Source: Brumimicrobium sp051745635
GTDB lineage: Bacteria > Bacteroidota > Bacteroidia > Flavobacteriales_D > Crocinitomicaceae
Assembly: GCA_051745635.1 (NCBI GenBank)
Contig: JBNJEH010000003.1
Span: forward strand, 50,047-114,046
DNA: 64,000 nucleotides
Reading direction: 5' to 3'
The position numbers were made by a program, and so were the translations under genes. This document shows, one piece after another, positions 1 through 9,143 of this stretch. Below the pieces are notes generated by a model. It was not told the origin of the DNA. It searched no databases and saw nothing but the letters and a program-made list of their open reading frames with translations. Numbering within the stretch: position 1 is the first letter of the stretch; every line of letters begins with the position of its first letter.

Positions 1-22
1 CGCGGCAGGGTGGGAACTATAA

Positions 23-64
23 AATGACGGAATTTAAATAAATTACGCTATCATAATGACGGAA
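23..64 (+). repeat. Direct repeat AATGACGGAA upstream of the ATPase gene
   Basis: The ten bases AATGACGGAA occur at 23-32 and again at 55-64, exactly 32 bases (about three helical turns) apart, in the leader of the gene that starts at 106. The surrounding bases are similar too (TATAAA and TATCAT before each copy). The spacing on one helix face suggests a protein-binding site, but no regulator can be named. Confidence 0.5.
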
Positions 65-105
65 ATCATATGAAAAACGTATATTAGTAAAGTAAAAACG
101 AATTC

Positions 106-1248
106 ATGAAGTTCATAAATAGATCCATAGAAGACACAGTTAGAAAATCACTCAAACCCAATAAAGTCGTCATTATTTTAGGAGCAAGAAGAGTTGGTAA
201 GACAGAATTGATTAAGAGAATTCTTCAAGATGTTGATATGGAGGTATTAAACTTGAATGGTGAAGATGAAGCGGTTCATTCGCTACTTGAGACAAGGTCA
301 GTCCGTAATTACAAACAGCTACTAGGTAAAGCTGAAATGTTAATCATCGATGAAGCTCAAGTTATTCCTGAAATAGGAAAGAAGCTCAAATTAATGGTAG
401 ATTCAATAGACGGACTGAAGGTCCTGGTTTCTGGATCTTCAGTATTCGATATGAATAATCAGCTTGGAGAACCGCTGGTAGGAAGAAGCATTCCTTTACA
501 TTTATACCCACTTTCTCAGATTGAGTATGCTCAAAACGAGAATCTATTGGAAACAAAATCAATACTTGAGGAGCGGTTAATATTTGGAAGTTATCCCGAA
601 TTGGAACAGCTGGGGTCGAGAGAAGAGAAAGTGGATTACTTAAAGGAGATTGTTAATTCCTATTTGTTTAAGGACATTCTAGCTTTTGAAGGTATTCGAA
701 AAAGAGAAAAGATTGTTGCTTTACTACGTATGATCGCATTTAGAGTAGGTAGCGAAATTTCGATTGAAAGCATCGGTAATAAGCTCCAAATGAGTAAAAC
801 CACAGTAGATAAGTACTTAGATCTATTGTCAAAGGTATTTATTATTCACAGGGTGGGTGGTTTCAGCAGAAACCTTGATAACGAAATAACTAAAAAGGCA
901 AAATGGTATTTTTACGATAATGGGATAAGAAATGCACTGATCAATAACTTTAACTTGTTAAATGTTCGTGATGATCATGGTAAAATATGGGAGAATTACT
1001 TGATCTCAGAACGCCTTAAAAAACAAGCATATGAAGGCCCTCAAAGTTTGAATTATTTTTGGAGAACTCATACAAAGCAAGAAATTGATTGGGTTGAGGA
1101 AATTGGGGGTAAGCTCCATGCTTATGAGTTTAAATGGAATGCAAAAACTGCAGCCAAGACTAAAGTTCCGGCTTCATGGAAAAAAGCATATCCAGAAGCT
1201 TCTTTTAAAGTAATTCATCCGGATAACTATTTGGACTTTATCACTTAA
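106..1248 (+). CDS. AAA+ ATPase with DUF4143 and nuclease-like C-terminus
   Basis: This 380-residue protein is an ATPase of the AAA_14/DUF4143 family, cytoplasmic and of unknown cellular role. A Walker A motif GARRVGKT lies at residues 26-33, a Walker B LIIDEAQ at 79-85, and a sensor-like VSGSS follows near 108. A winged-helix-like segment sits in the middle, and DUF4143 follows. Near the C-terminus an EIDWV...YEFKW pattern resembles the degenerate PD-(D/E)XK nuclease core described for related archaeal-type ATPases. The gene stands alone, is more AT-rich than yidC downstream, and has a repeated decamer in its leader, so horizontal acquisition is plausible. The family assignment is firm; the function is not known. 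Confidence 0.88.
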   Translation: MKFINRSIEDTVRKSLKPNKVVIILGARRVGKTELIKRILQDVDMEVLNLNGEDEAVHSLLETRSVRNYKQLLGKAEMLIIDEAQVIPEIGKKLKLMVDSIDGLKVLVSGSSVFDMNNQLGEPLVGRSIPLHLYPLSQIEYAQNENLLETKSILEERLIFGSYPELEQLGSREEKVDYLKEIVNSYLFKDILAFEGIRKREKIVALLRMIAFRVGSEISIESIGNKLQMSKTTVDKYLDLLSKVFIIHRVGGFSRNLDNEITKKAKWYFYDNGIRNALINNFNLLNVRDDHGKIWENYLISERLKKQAYEGPQSLNYFWRTHTKQEIDWVEEIGGKLHAYEFKWNAKTAAKTKVPASWKKAYPEASFKVIHPDNYLDFIT

Positions 1249-1626
1249 AAGAAAGGCGAACAAGGCAACAAAGCTAAGTATAGAACCCACCTTAAGTATT
1301 AACTAAGAATGAAAAATCGAAAAAACCTCTTTACTAAACACTGGATGGCGGATAAACAGGTGAAATGGTCCCACGAACTAAACCACCCAAATCGTTCAAT
1401 ATTTTCTATTTTTTTTGCTGAAACACATTCCCTCAAAAACAATTACCATTGCCCCATGCGCATAACTCCCCGGCTCCGCTGCAGGCTTCTCCCGATTTTA
1501 CATCGTGCCTGTCTCGATTTATACATAGAGAGTGCACCGCTGCGCTATTAAACATTAACTTTATTCAATAGCCATACTTCCCATCACGTTCGCGGGGAGA
1601 TGAATAAGTAATTCTTAACCCTGACT
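1249..1626. other. Intergenic stretch without a supported gene
   Basis: These 378 bases separate the ATPase from the convergent yidC gene. An 80-codon reading frame on the + strand lacks any recognisable domain and has Cys/His/Arg-rich, low-quality translation, so I do not call it. No clear hairpin terminator was found. Confidence 0.5.
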
Positions 1627-3675
1627 TTACTTCTTTTTGTTTTTCATTTTCTCCTGTTGTGCTTTCTGCATTTCTTCGAGGCGCGCCTGGAACTTGGATT
1701 TCCCTTTTTTACCTCCTTTTTGCTTGTTCTCTTTTTTGGCCGCCATTTTTCCTTTTAATTTCTCTTCATCCACGAAGTAGTTTTTAATCAACAACATGGT
1801 AAGGATGGAAATTAACGTGGAAATAAAGTAGTAATAACTCAGCCCTGATGCATAATTATTGAAGAAAAAGATCATCATGATCGGGAAGAAGTACATGATA
1901 ATTTTCATGTTCGGCATTCCGGGTTGTGAAGGCTGCTGCATATTACTGCTGTTTAAAACCGTGTAGAACAGCGTCGTTCCTGCCATCAACAGCGTAAACA
2001 AACTGATGTGATCACCGTAAAAAGGAATGTTAAAGCCGAGGTCGACAATGGAGTCATAGCTCGATAAATCTTCTGCCCACAAGAAACTCTCCTGTCGAAG
2101 TGTAAAACTGCTCGGGAAAAAGCGGAAAACGGCGAATAAAATAGGCATCTGGATCAACATCGGAACACAACCGGAAAGTGGACTCGCACCAGATTCGCGG
2201 TAAAGCGTCATCGTTTCCATTTGCTTTTTCATGGCGTCCTCCTTGTCGGGATATTTCTTATTGATTTCCTCGATTTCTGGCTTGAGTATGCGCATTTTAG
2301 CTGACGACGTGTACATTTTCCACTGAATGGGTGTGAGCACTAACTTTACTATAAAAGTCAGCAGTAGAATGGCAATACCCAGGTTCATGCCGTAGCCGGC
2401 CAGCCAGTTAAAAATCGGTTGAATAGCGTACACGTTGATCCATCTGAACAATCCCCAACCGAGATTAATAATGTCCTCCGAACCATTGCCGTATGCCGTG
2501 AGCAGATCGTAATCGTTGGGTCCAAAATACCAGGTCATTTGCGCACGACCATCTCGTGTATCATTTAGATTCAGGTTCATACTGGATGTGTACTTCTTAA
2601 TGTGCGTTGAATCTTTTTCAGAGCCTTCCTGGTAAGTTTCAATTTTAAAGTTGGTTCCCGATTTATTAAATGATTTTTCCGGCATGAGAATACTCGAGAA
2701 ATAACTCTGTTTGAACGCTACCCAATCGACATCTGTTTCTGCCGCAAATTGGTCGTCCGAGTATTCTGATAAATAGTCGTATGAACCATTTTTCTCCTTA
2801 AAGAAGACAGTCGATGTTCTTCGCTGCTCGGAGAGCAGGCGCTCCGTCTTAAACATTTCTGCGTTCCAGTTCAATTTGACATTCTCAGGCATTACTTTTC
2901 CCTGCAAATTCTTAACATAGATTTCGTAGTTAATATGATAGGCCTCCGGAGCGATAGAGTAGTGGAACTCGATGCGTTCGTCATTTTGAATCGCCGCAGA
3001 AAGGATAATTTCGTTCTCTGACTCTTCTTTGATTTCAAAAGGGAGATGACCCGTTTCTATGGTTTCGCCATCCCGTTTAAAAACGAGTTGATTCGTCGCC
3101 TGTTTAGCGTCAAACAATTGCAGCGGCTCAATCTTTTCGTTCTTATTGTCCGGTTCGTAATTATCGTAAGTCTGGTGCTTTTTGAGAAAAACGGATTTAA
3201 CTCCTCCTCCTTTATTAGTCAAAATGACCTTTAAATTTTCATTTTCCAGCTCCAGCTCGCGTGGTTCGAAATTCGCTTTTTGCTGTTTATCGGCTGTTTC
3301 GACAGCAGTAGGTTCCGGTGCAAATACCGTGTCCTGACGCGTTTCTTCGTCTACGTAGATCATGCGCGAACGGTCATCTTTCACAATGTTATTCGCTTCG
3401 TCGCGGACAATTGTATATCCCTCAATGGTTGGTAGACTACTCGCGTTTTTAGTCGTGTCAGCGGTGTTTGTCGTATCACCCTCCGCAATTTCCTCTTTGC
3501 TATTCGCCTGCTCAGACGCACTATCGGAAGCGCTTTTGTTTTCTTCCTGCGCTTCTTGTTGTTCCATTTTAGCTTTCTGCGCTGCTTTTTCAGCTTCTGT
3601 CGGCTGATTGAAATAAGTAAACATCGCTAAAATAACGCCAATGATACCGAGACCTATAATTGTATTTCTATCCAT
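1627..3675 (-). CDS. yidC: Membrane protein insertase YidC
   Basis: YidC inserts and folds inner-membrane proteins, alone or with SecYEG. The 682-residue protein has an N-terminal membrane anchor (about residues 5-22), a long acidic Ser/Glu-rich linker (30-130), the periplasmic beta-supersandwich domain (about 140-400), and the conserved 60-kDa insertase core from about 428 to 635 with segments at 431-450, 503-520, 558-575 and 592-630. The hydrophilic-groove position occupied by arginine in E. coli reads as lysine 444 (TFIVKL). A lysine-rich cytosolic tail (from 640) is typical of ribosome-contacting YidC forms. The gene starts 15 bases after the pyrG stop, so the two are very likely co-transcribed. 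Confidence 0.97.
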   Translation of the reverse strand: MDRNTIIGLGIIGVILAMFTYFNQPTEAEKAAQKAKMEQQEAQEENKSASDSASEQANSKEEIAEGDTTNTADTTKNASSLPTIEGYTIVRDEANNIVKDDRSRMIYVDEETRQDTVFAPEPTAVETADKQQKANFEPRELELENENLKVILTNKGGGVKSVFLKKHQTYDNYEPDNKNEKIEPLQLFDAKQATNQLVFKRDGETIETGHLPFEIKEESENEIILSAAIQNDERIEFHYSIAPEAYHINYEIYVKNLQGKVMPENVKLNWNAEMFKTERLLSEQRRTSTVFFKEKNGSYDYLSEYSDDQFAAETDVDWVAFKQSYFSSILMPEKSFNKSGTNFKIETYQEGSEKDSTHIKKYTSSMNLNLNDTRDGRAQMTWYFGPNDYDLLTAYGNGSEDIINLGWGLFRWINVYAIQPIFNWLAGYGMNLGIAILLLTFIVKLVLTPIQWKMYTSSAKMRILKPEIEEINKKYPDKEDAMKKQMETMTLYRESGASPLSGCVPMLIQMPILFAVFRFFPSSFTLRQESFLWAEDLSSYDSIVDLGFNIPFYGDHISLFTLLMAGTTLFYTVLNSSNMQQPSQPGMPNMKIIMYFFPIMMIFFFNNYASGLSYYYFISTLISILTMLLIKNYFVDEEKLKGKMAAKKENKQKGGKKGKSKFQARLEEMQKAQQEKMKNKKK

Positions 3676-3690
3676 TTTTCTGTTCTTCCT

Positions 3691-5301
3691 TTATTTTTTG
3701 TGATCTATAATTGCTTTTACGAACGCGGTAAAGAGAGGGTGGGGTTGAGCAACAGTACTTTTATATTCAGGGTGGAATTGAACGCCGACGAACCAGGGAT
3801 GGTCTTGAATTTCCACGACTTCCACCAATCCGGTTTCAGGGTTAACTCCTGTGGCCATGAGTCCTGCTTTTTCAAAATCGTCCAGGTAGGCGTTGTTCAA
3901 TTCAAATCGGTGGCGGTGCCGTTCTTTAATTAATTCTGTATTGTAAGCATCATAAATTTTTGAATCGGATTTGAGTTCGCATTTATATGCTCCGAGGCGC
4001 ATGGTTCCTCCCAGCGCTGAAATATCTTTTTGTTCTTCCATGATACTGATAACGGGGCGCTTACTCTCCGGAGAAATTTCTACCGTGTGCGCATCATCCC
4101 AGCCCAATACGTGTCGGGCAAATTCAATGACTGCACATTGCATCCCCAAACAGATGCCTAAAAAGGGAATGTTGTTTTCGCGCACGTAGCGCACTGCACT
4201 AATCTTTCCGGTAATGCCGCGCGAACCAAAACCAGGAGCTACGAGAACACCGTCGAGACCTGAAAGTTGTTCTTCGACATTTTGTTTGGTGATTTTTTCA
4301 GAATGAATCCACTTGAGGTTCACCTTGCAAAGGTTTGCCGTACCGCCGTGAATGAACGCTTCATTGATGGATTTGTAGGCATCTTTGAGTTCGACATATT
4401 TGCCAATTAATCCAATCGTTACTTCTGTGGTTGGGTTCTTAAGATTATGGAGAAATGAATTCCACGAATTCAAATCGGGTGTCGATTTGCGGGATAAAGA
4501 CAATTTTTTCAGTACTACTTCATCCAACTCTTCTGATTGCATGAGTAACGGCACTTCATAAATCGATTCGGCATCGCGGGATTCAATCACCGCTTCTGGC
4601 ATAACATTGCAGAATTTGGCAATTTTATTGCGGAGCGACAGTTCGAGATCGTGCTCCGTTCGGCAGCAGAGTACGTCGGGTTGAACTCCCAATTCGAGAA
4701 GTTGTTTCACCGCGTGCTGTGTCGGTTTGGTCTTGAGTTCACCTGCCGCGGACAAATAGGGAACTAACGTGAGGTGAATGACAATGCAATCATCTTCAAA
4801 TTCCCAACGCATTTGACGCAATGCCTCGACATAAGGCAATGACTCTATATCCCCTACGGTACCACCAATTTCGGTGATGATGATATCGTATTCTTCGGAT
4901 TTCCCGAGTTTTTGTATATTTTCTTTGATTTCATTCGTGATGTGTGGAATTACTTGAACTGTTTTTCCCAAATATTCACCCTGGCGTTCTTTATTGATTA
5001 CAGATTGATAAATTCGTCCAGTGGTCAAGTTATTAGCCTGCGATGTCCTGACGTTGAGAAAACGTTCGTAATGTCCTAAGTCCAAATCCGTTTCTGCGCC
5101 ATCTTCGGTTACGTAGCATTCGCCATGTTCGTATGGATTTAACGTTCCGGGATCGATATTGATGTAGGGATCGAGTTTTTGAATGGTTGTCGAATAGCCT
5201 CTTGCCTGTAATAACTTCGCCAAAGAAGCCGATATAATTCCTTTCCCTAATGAGGAAGCAACCCCACCAGTTACAAAGATGTATTTTGTTGAATTGGACA
5301 T
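3691..5301 (-). CDS. pyrG: CTP synthase (glutamine-hydrolysing)
   Basis: PyrG makes CTP from UTP, ATP and glutamine, the last step of de novo pyrimidine nucleotide synthesis. The 536 residues match the normal length. The synthetase domain opens with the P-loop GGVASSLGKG (residues 12-21) and contains the GGTVGDIES loop. The glutamine amidotransferase domain carries the triad Cys384 (GICLGMQ), His510 and Glu512 (FHPE). A TATCTTTG element (read on the - strand, 5337 to 5330) lies about 29 bases before the start and fits the Bacteroidota -7 consensus, although no good -33 box precedes it. yidC follows after 15 bases. Confidence 0.98.
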   Translation of the reverse strand: MSNSTKYIFVTGGVASSLGKGIISASLAKLLQARGYSTTIQKLDPYINIDPGTLNPYEHGECYVTEDGAETDLDLGHYERFLNVRTSQANNLTTGRIYQSVINKERQGEYLGKTVQVIPHITNEIKENIQKLGKSEEYDIIITEIGGTVGDIESLPYVEALRQMRWEFEDDCIVIHLTLVPYLSAAGELKTKPTQHAVKQLLELGVQPDVLCCRTEHDLELSLRNKIAKFCNVMPEAVIESRDAESIYEVPLLMQSEELDEVVLKKLSLSRKSTPDLNSWNSFLHNLKNPTTEVTIGLIGKYVELKDAYKSINEAFIHGGTANLCKVNLKWIHSEKITKQNVEEQLSGLDGVLVAPGFGSRGITGKISAVRYVRENNIPFLGICLGMQCAVIEFARHVLGWDDAHTVEISPESKRPVISIMEEQKDISALGGTMRLGAYKCELKSDSKIYDAYNTELIKERHRHRFELNNAYLDDFEKAGLMATGVNPETGLVEVVEIQDHPWFVGVQFHPEYKSTVAQPHPLFTAFVKAIIDHKK

Positions 5302-5490
5302 GTTCAGATATTTTTGTAACTATGGGAGGCAAAGATACAACAATACCAAAGTCTGCGATAGCTGAGTTCAACTTTTTTTAAAGTGAAGCCGAGAATTTCG
5401 ATTTTTAATCTGAAAAAGGGGAGGAGAACCCCGTGTAAATTACGAATTGTAACTTTGGTTGGTCGGGTATGGTTGGCAATTACCAAGGGA

Positions 5491-5730
5491 GTATTGAGCA
5501 TACAGGGGGTGATACAGGATTGAGCATACAGGATTGAGCATACAGGGGGGTACAGTATTGAGCAAGAGTATTGAGCATACAGAGGGTGATACAGGATTGA
5601 GCATACAGGATTGAGCATACAGGGTGTTTGCACGATCAAAATTCTTGCTCTCTAATCTATCCTCTTGCTCTTTACTCTTGCTGTATGCTCACTACCCTTG
5701 CTGTATGCTCACTACTCTTGCTCTTGCTCC
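5491..5730. repeat. Short-word repeat array, TTGAGCATACAGG and its inverse
   Basis: Between the phosphatase gene (ends 5778) and the pyrG promoter lies a dense array. From 5491 to about 5625 the word TTGAGCATACAG recurs about six times, separated by short GGGGTGATACAGGA-type spacers. From about 5640 to 5760 the strand sense flips: CTGTATGCTCA occurs near 5690 and 5701 among CTCTTGCTC and ACTCTTGCTGTA words. The two arms can therefore pair with each other. Slipped-strand expansion is the likely origin. Reading frames running through the array are byproducts of the repeat. Confidence 0.8.
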
Positions 5731-5777
5731 TCACTCTTGCTGTATCCTCTTGCTCTCAACTGTTCTCGTTCGTCCTC

Positions 5778-8700
5778 CTAAAGTCGGACTCCTATAACGC
5801 AGACGTCATCCACCTGTTCGTGGTCTCCTTTCCAATCGAAAAAAGCATTTTTAATGGCCATTTTTTGATCCTCCATGGGAAGGTGGTGATTCGAGAAAAG
5901 CAATTTTCTGAAGCGCGAAGGTTTGAATTTTTTTGCCTTTTTCGCTCCCGGAGCATAACCAAATTGGTCGCGGTAGCCGTCGCTGAACATGTATATTGAA
6001 TCACTGTGGTGCACGTTCAATTTGTGATTAGTAAAAGGCTCCCGCGTCGCAAATTTACCAATGGGTTGATTATCTCCTTTAATTTCGTACAACCGCAGTG
6101 ATGGGTATTCATCGAATGAAAATGTTCTGTATTCCGAACTCGTGTCTAAATCCCGATCAACCTGTGTTAAATCGCGAATGATCCAAAGTGGATTATTAGC
6201 TCCCGCAAACTCCAGCGGCAATGGTTCCTTTGTATCGGCAATCTTCTGTTTCGTATTAAAATTGAATTTGCACAGCGCTATATCCATGCCGTCCTTTATG
6301 TCGTTATCCTGTTTACCAAATTCCGCAATGACCATATCGCGCGTTTGGTTCAGTATCTCTGCGGGCTTTTTGATGCGGTACTCGCGCAAAACCATGTTTA
6401 AGGCGTTATTGCAGACAACGCTTACCATAGCACCTGGAACGCCATGACCAGTACAATCCGCTGCAGCGAGATAAATGTTTTGAATATCCGCGGGTTGTCC
6501 TTTTTTCTCGGTTGCAGCTATATCCTGATTTCCATCAGTTTGTAGCCAGTAAAAGTCGCCGGCTACGATATCTTTTGGAACATAAAACACAAAGTTTTCC
6601 AGGAAAAGATTGTTCAAAATGCGGGGAGAAGGCAGAATCGCCGATTGAATCCGCTTGGAATAATTGATAGAGTCGACGATTTCTTTATTCTTTTCTTCCA
6701 GCAATACTTTTTGATTTTCAGAAATATCGCGTTGATTTTCAGCTTCCTTTTTCTGTGCGGTCACTTCCTCTGTTCGCTGTGCAACCAGCTTCTCCAGTCG
6801 AATATTTTGATTTTTTACGCGCTTAATACTCAGCAGTGCAATGCCATATATGATCAAAACAAGCAACGCAAAATAAATAATGTAGGCCACAGTCGTTCTG
6901 TACCAGGGCGGTAAAATTGTAAATGAAAATTCCACCGTTCTGGAGGTTTGGTCGTAAACGTTGCGGGCTTTTAGATGTAAGGTATATTGTCCTTCATTGA
7001 GGTTGTACTCTTTGGTGTGTCGTTTTGTCCAATCCGACCACTCGTTCTCAAACCCTTCGATGTAATAGGCAAATTGAGTTTCTCCTTCATTTTTAAAAAA
7101 GTTGGTTCCAAATTGAAAACGAATGAGGTTTTGATCTTGAAACGCAATTTCAATTTTTTCAGGTGGAGCAACAGTTCCGTGAAACAGCGTGGAGTCGCCG
7201 TAAGCCATTTTTTGGACATAAACGTTGACAGAGTCGTTGAGCCCCGTTTTTTTATTGGCGTTAAAACTGAGTAATCCTTTTCCATATCCACCAAACCAGG
7301 AAGTTCCGTTCGAGTCGTGAAACATCGAATGAATGATATATTCTTTGTAATCAGCGAAATAATTGGAGTTCCAGACGTATTCACCATCTTTGAGCGCGGA
7401 AAAACCAATATCTGACAAGTTCGTTTGATCGTCGATGAGGACTGCCCAGATATTTCCATCGTGATCCTGATTGATGCGATGCACAACTTTCGGTTCCTTA
7501 TCGCCGAACATGTTGAAATCATCACTGTAACTAAATTTTTCTCCGTCGAACTTGAATAATCCTTCGTCTGTGCCTGCGTAGATTTTATTTTCATGCTGGA
7601 ACATATAAACCTGTCCTTTGGGCAAACCGTCGCTCGTGTGATAGTGTTCAAAAGAAGGATTCCCATCGTTTAACGCTGCTACGTTAATTTTGTAAATACC
7701 GTCATCGGGTTTTGTGCCGATCCAGATGTCTCCGTTCGGCTGGACGATAAAATTATAGGGCTCTCCATCTGAAAAATCCTTGATGTAGCGCTTTTTTATA
7801 AATTGACCGTTTGTGTATTGCAACAGCTGAATGCCATTATAATGCAATACGATCAGTTGATTGCTGTCGAGCGGTGATTGTCTTACACTATACGGACCTC
7901 CTTCAGCAACGGGAACAGGTGAAAAATCGTCATCCAGATAGGAAAGTCGATTTAATTCGGAAATGAAAAGGTACGATTTGTCATCGAATGTGATTTCATC
8001 GAGCCCAAAACAATCGGTATCAATACCTTCTATTCTGGAAACTTGAAATGTAGAATCAACAATATAGGCGCCACCGTGTGAACTCAAGACCAGGTGATCG
8101 CGATAAGTGTGCAGAGATTCTATGACAAAGCCTTCAAAATCTTCACCATAACTGAGCACAGGTGACTCGATATCTATTTTTGAGATTCCATTATTTGTTC
8201 CGACCCAAAGTTGATTAAATTGATCTTTAAAAATTGAACGTATCCCATTATCAATAAGTCCGTTGTCATTTTTTATTTCAAAAACGACCTGGAAGGCAGT
8301 ATCGACAAGCACGACGCCCCTTGAAAAAGTCCCGATTGCAAAATAATCTTCGTTGACTTTATTCACCTCTTTGATGGTGTAATTCTTTAATTGTTTAACT
8401 TGTTCGAATCTGCCGTTTTCCTCTTGTCGATAAAAACCGGATTGCTGAGTGACAAAAAGTTGTTCTCCTTTAAAGTCAATAACTGCGCGCAAATGTTTAT
8501 CCTTAAATATATCGCTATTTTTTATTTTAAAGAACCGTTCATTCGCGACTCGATAAAGCCCTGTGCGCGTATCTTGAAAATAGACGGTTTGTTTTGTGCT
8601 CGATGCACCCTGAATCTTTGCAGAACCTGTAGAATCGAGATTTGCCGCATGTGCAGCGAGTACCTTTAGTTTTTTGGATAACAGAAAAAACTGCGAAAAA

Positions 8701-9131
8701 GTCCTGACATAAAAAATCGAATCTTTTTTAAAAATATTGAGGATGGGTTCGTTGTTTTTAGGCAGTATCGCTGAAGTATCGATGTACTGACCGTTCCCAA
8801 ATTCATCAAACTGAATCAAACCAAGCCCCGATTCAGTACCTACTAAAAAATCGTTTTCGTTGAAAGGAGCAATCGTACGAATTTGGCTGTTTTTAGGTGT
8901 ATCAATCAATCTCCATGTCACGCCGTCGTATTCAATGAGACCTCTCTGGTTGGCAAAATAAAGTAGTCCATTGGCTCCCTGAAAAATATCAAATATCACA
9001 GGATTAGCGAGATAATCCCTGGGGGAGTAGTTGGTAATGCTGGGCGTTCCGAATTGTTCCAGCCTGGAGAACTGCGACCAACCCATAAAAGAAGTGCCTA
9101 CAAAAAGTAGGCACATGAGATACTTCAGCAT
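5778..9131 (-). CDS. Beta-propeller sensor with SpoIIE-type phosphatase output
   Basis: This 1117-residue membrane protein probably senses an extracytoplasmic signal and dephosphorylates a cytoplasmic anti-anti-sigma or other phosphoprotein. It opens with a signal peptide (cleavage near ...GWSQ). The periplasmic part contains repeated two-component-propeller blades with WVGT or WIGT words and a Y_Y_Y immunoglobulin-like domain ending near residue 725. One membrane segment follows near 735-760, then a Glu/Gln-rich coiled coil, then a PP2C-type SpoIIE domain with AGDFYW, DCTGHGVPGA and a C-terminal DGYRDQ. This resembles hybrid sensors of Bacteroidetes but replaces the kinase output by a phosphatase. 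It starts 12 bases after the upstream T9SS gene and is probably in the same operon. Confidence 0.9.
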   Translation of the reverse strand: MLKYLMCLLFVGTSFMGWSQFSRLEQFGTPSITNYSPRDYLANPVIFDIFQGANGLLYFANQRGLIEYDGVTWRLIDTPKNSQIRTIAPFNENDFLVGTESGLGLIQFDEFGNGQYIDTSAILPKNNEPILNIFKKDSIFYVRTFSQFFLLSKKLKVLAAHAANLDSTGSAKIQGASSTKQTVYFQDTRTGLYRVANERFFKIKNSDIFKDKHLRAVIDFKGEQLFVTQQSGFYRQEENGRFEQVKQLKNYTIKEVNKVNEDYFAIGTFSRGVVLVDTAFQVVFEIKNDNGLIDNGIRSIFKDQFNQLWVGTNNGISKIDIESPVLSYGEDFEGFVIESLHTYRDHLVLSSHGGAYIVDSTFQVSRIEGIDTDCFGLDEITFDDKSYLFISELNRLSYLDDDFSPVPVAEGGPYSVRQSPLDSNQLIVLHYNGIQLLQYTNGQFIKKRYIKDFSDGEPYNFIVQPNGDIWIGTKPDDGIYKINVAALNDGNPSFEHYHTSDGLPKGQVYMFQHENKIYAGTDEGLFKFDGEKFSYSDDFNMFGDKEPKVVHRINQDHDGNIWAVLIDDQTNLSDIGFSALKDGEYVWNSNYFADYKEYIIHSMFHDSNGTSWFGGYGKGLLSFNANKKTGLNDSVNVYVQKMAYGDSTLFHGTVAPPEKIEIAFQDQNLIRFQFGTNFFKNEGETQFAYYIEGFENEWSDWTKRHTKEYNLNEGQYTLHLKARNVYDQTSRTVEFSFTILPPWYRTTVAYIIYFALLVLIIYGIALLSIKRVKNQNIRLEKLVAQRTEEVTAQKKEAENQRDISENQKVLLEEKNKEIVDSINYSKRIQSAILPSPRILNNLFLENFVFYVPKDIVAGDFYWLQTDGNQDIAATEKKGQPADIQNIYLAAADCTGHGVPGAMVSVVCNNALNMVLREYRIKKPAEILNQTRDMVIAEFGKQDNDIKDGMDIALCKFNFNTKQKIADTKEPLPLEFAGANNPLWIIRDLTQVDRDLDTSSEYRTFSFDEYPSLRLYEIKGDNQPIGKFATREPFTNHKLNVHHSDSIYMFSDGYRDQFGYAPGAKKAKKFKPSRFRKLLFSNHHLPMEDQKMAIKNAFFDWKGDHEQVDDVCVIGVRL

Positions 9132-9143
9132 AAATATTTAATA

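Noticed and set aside
1309..1551. 80-codon reading frame after the ATPase gene
   Set aside because: Its translation is Cys/His/Arg-rich with no domain, and no start context or neighbour supports it.
5304..5639. Reading frame on the - strand through the word-repeat array
   Set aside because: It simply translates the tandem words (CMLNPVCSILYHP-like) and overlaps the pyrG promoter.
5628..5999. Reading frame on the + strand opposite the phosphatase end
   Set aside because: It is antisense to a well-supported domain and its first part translates the repeat words.
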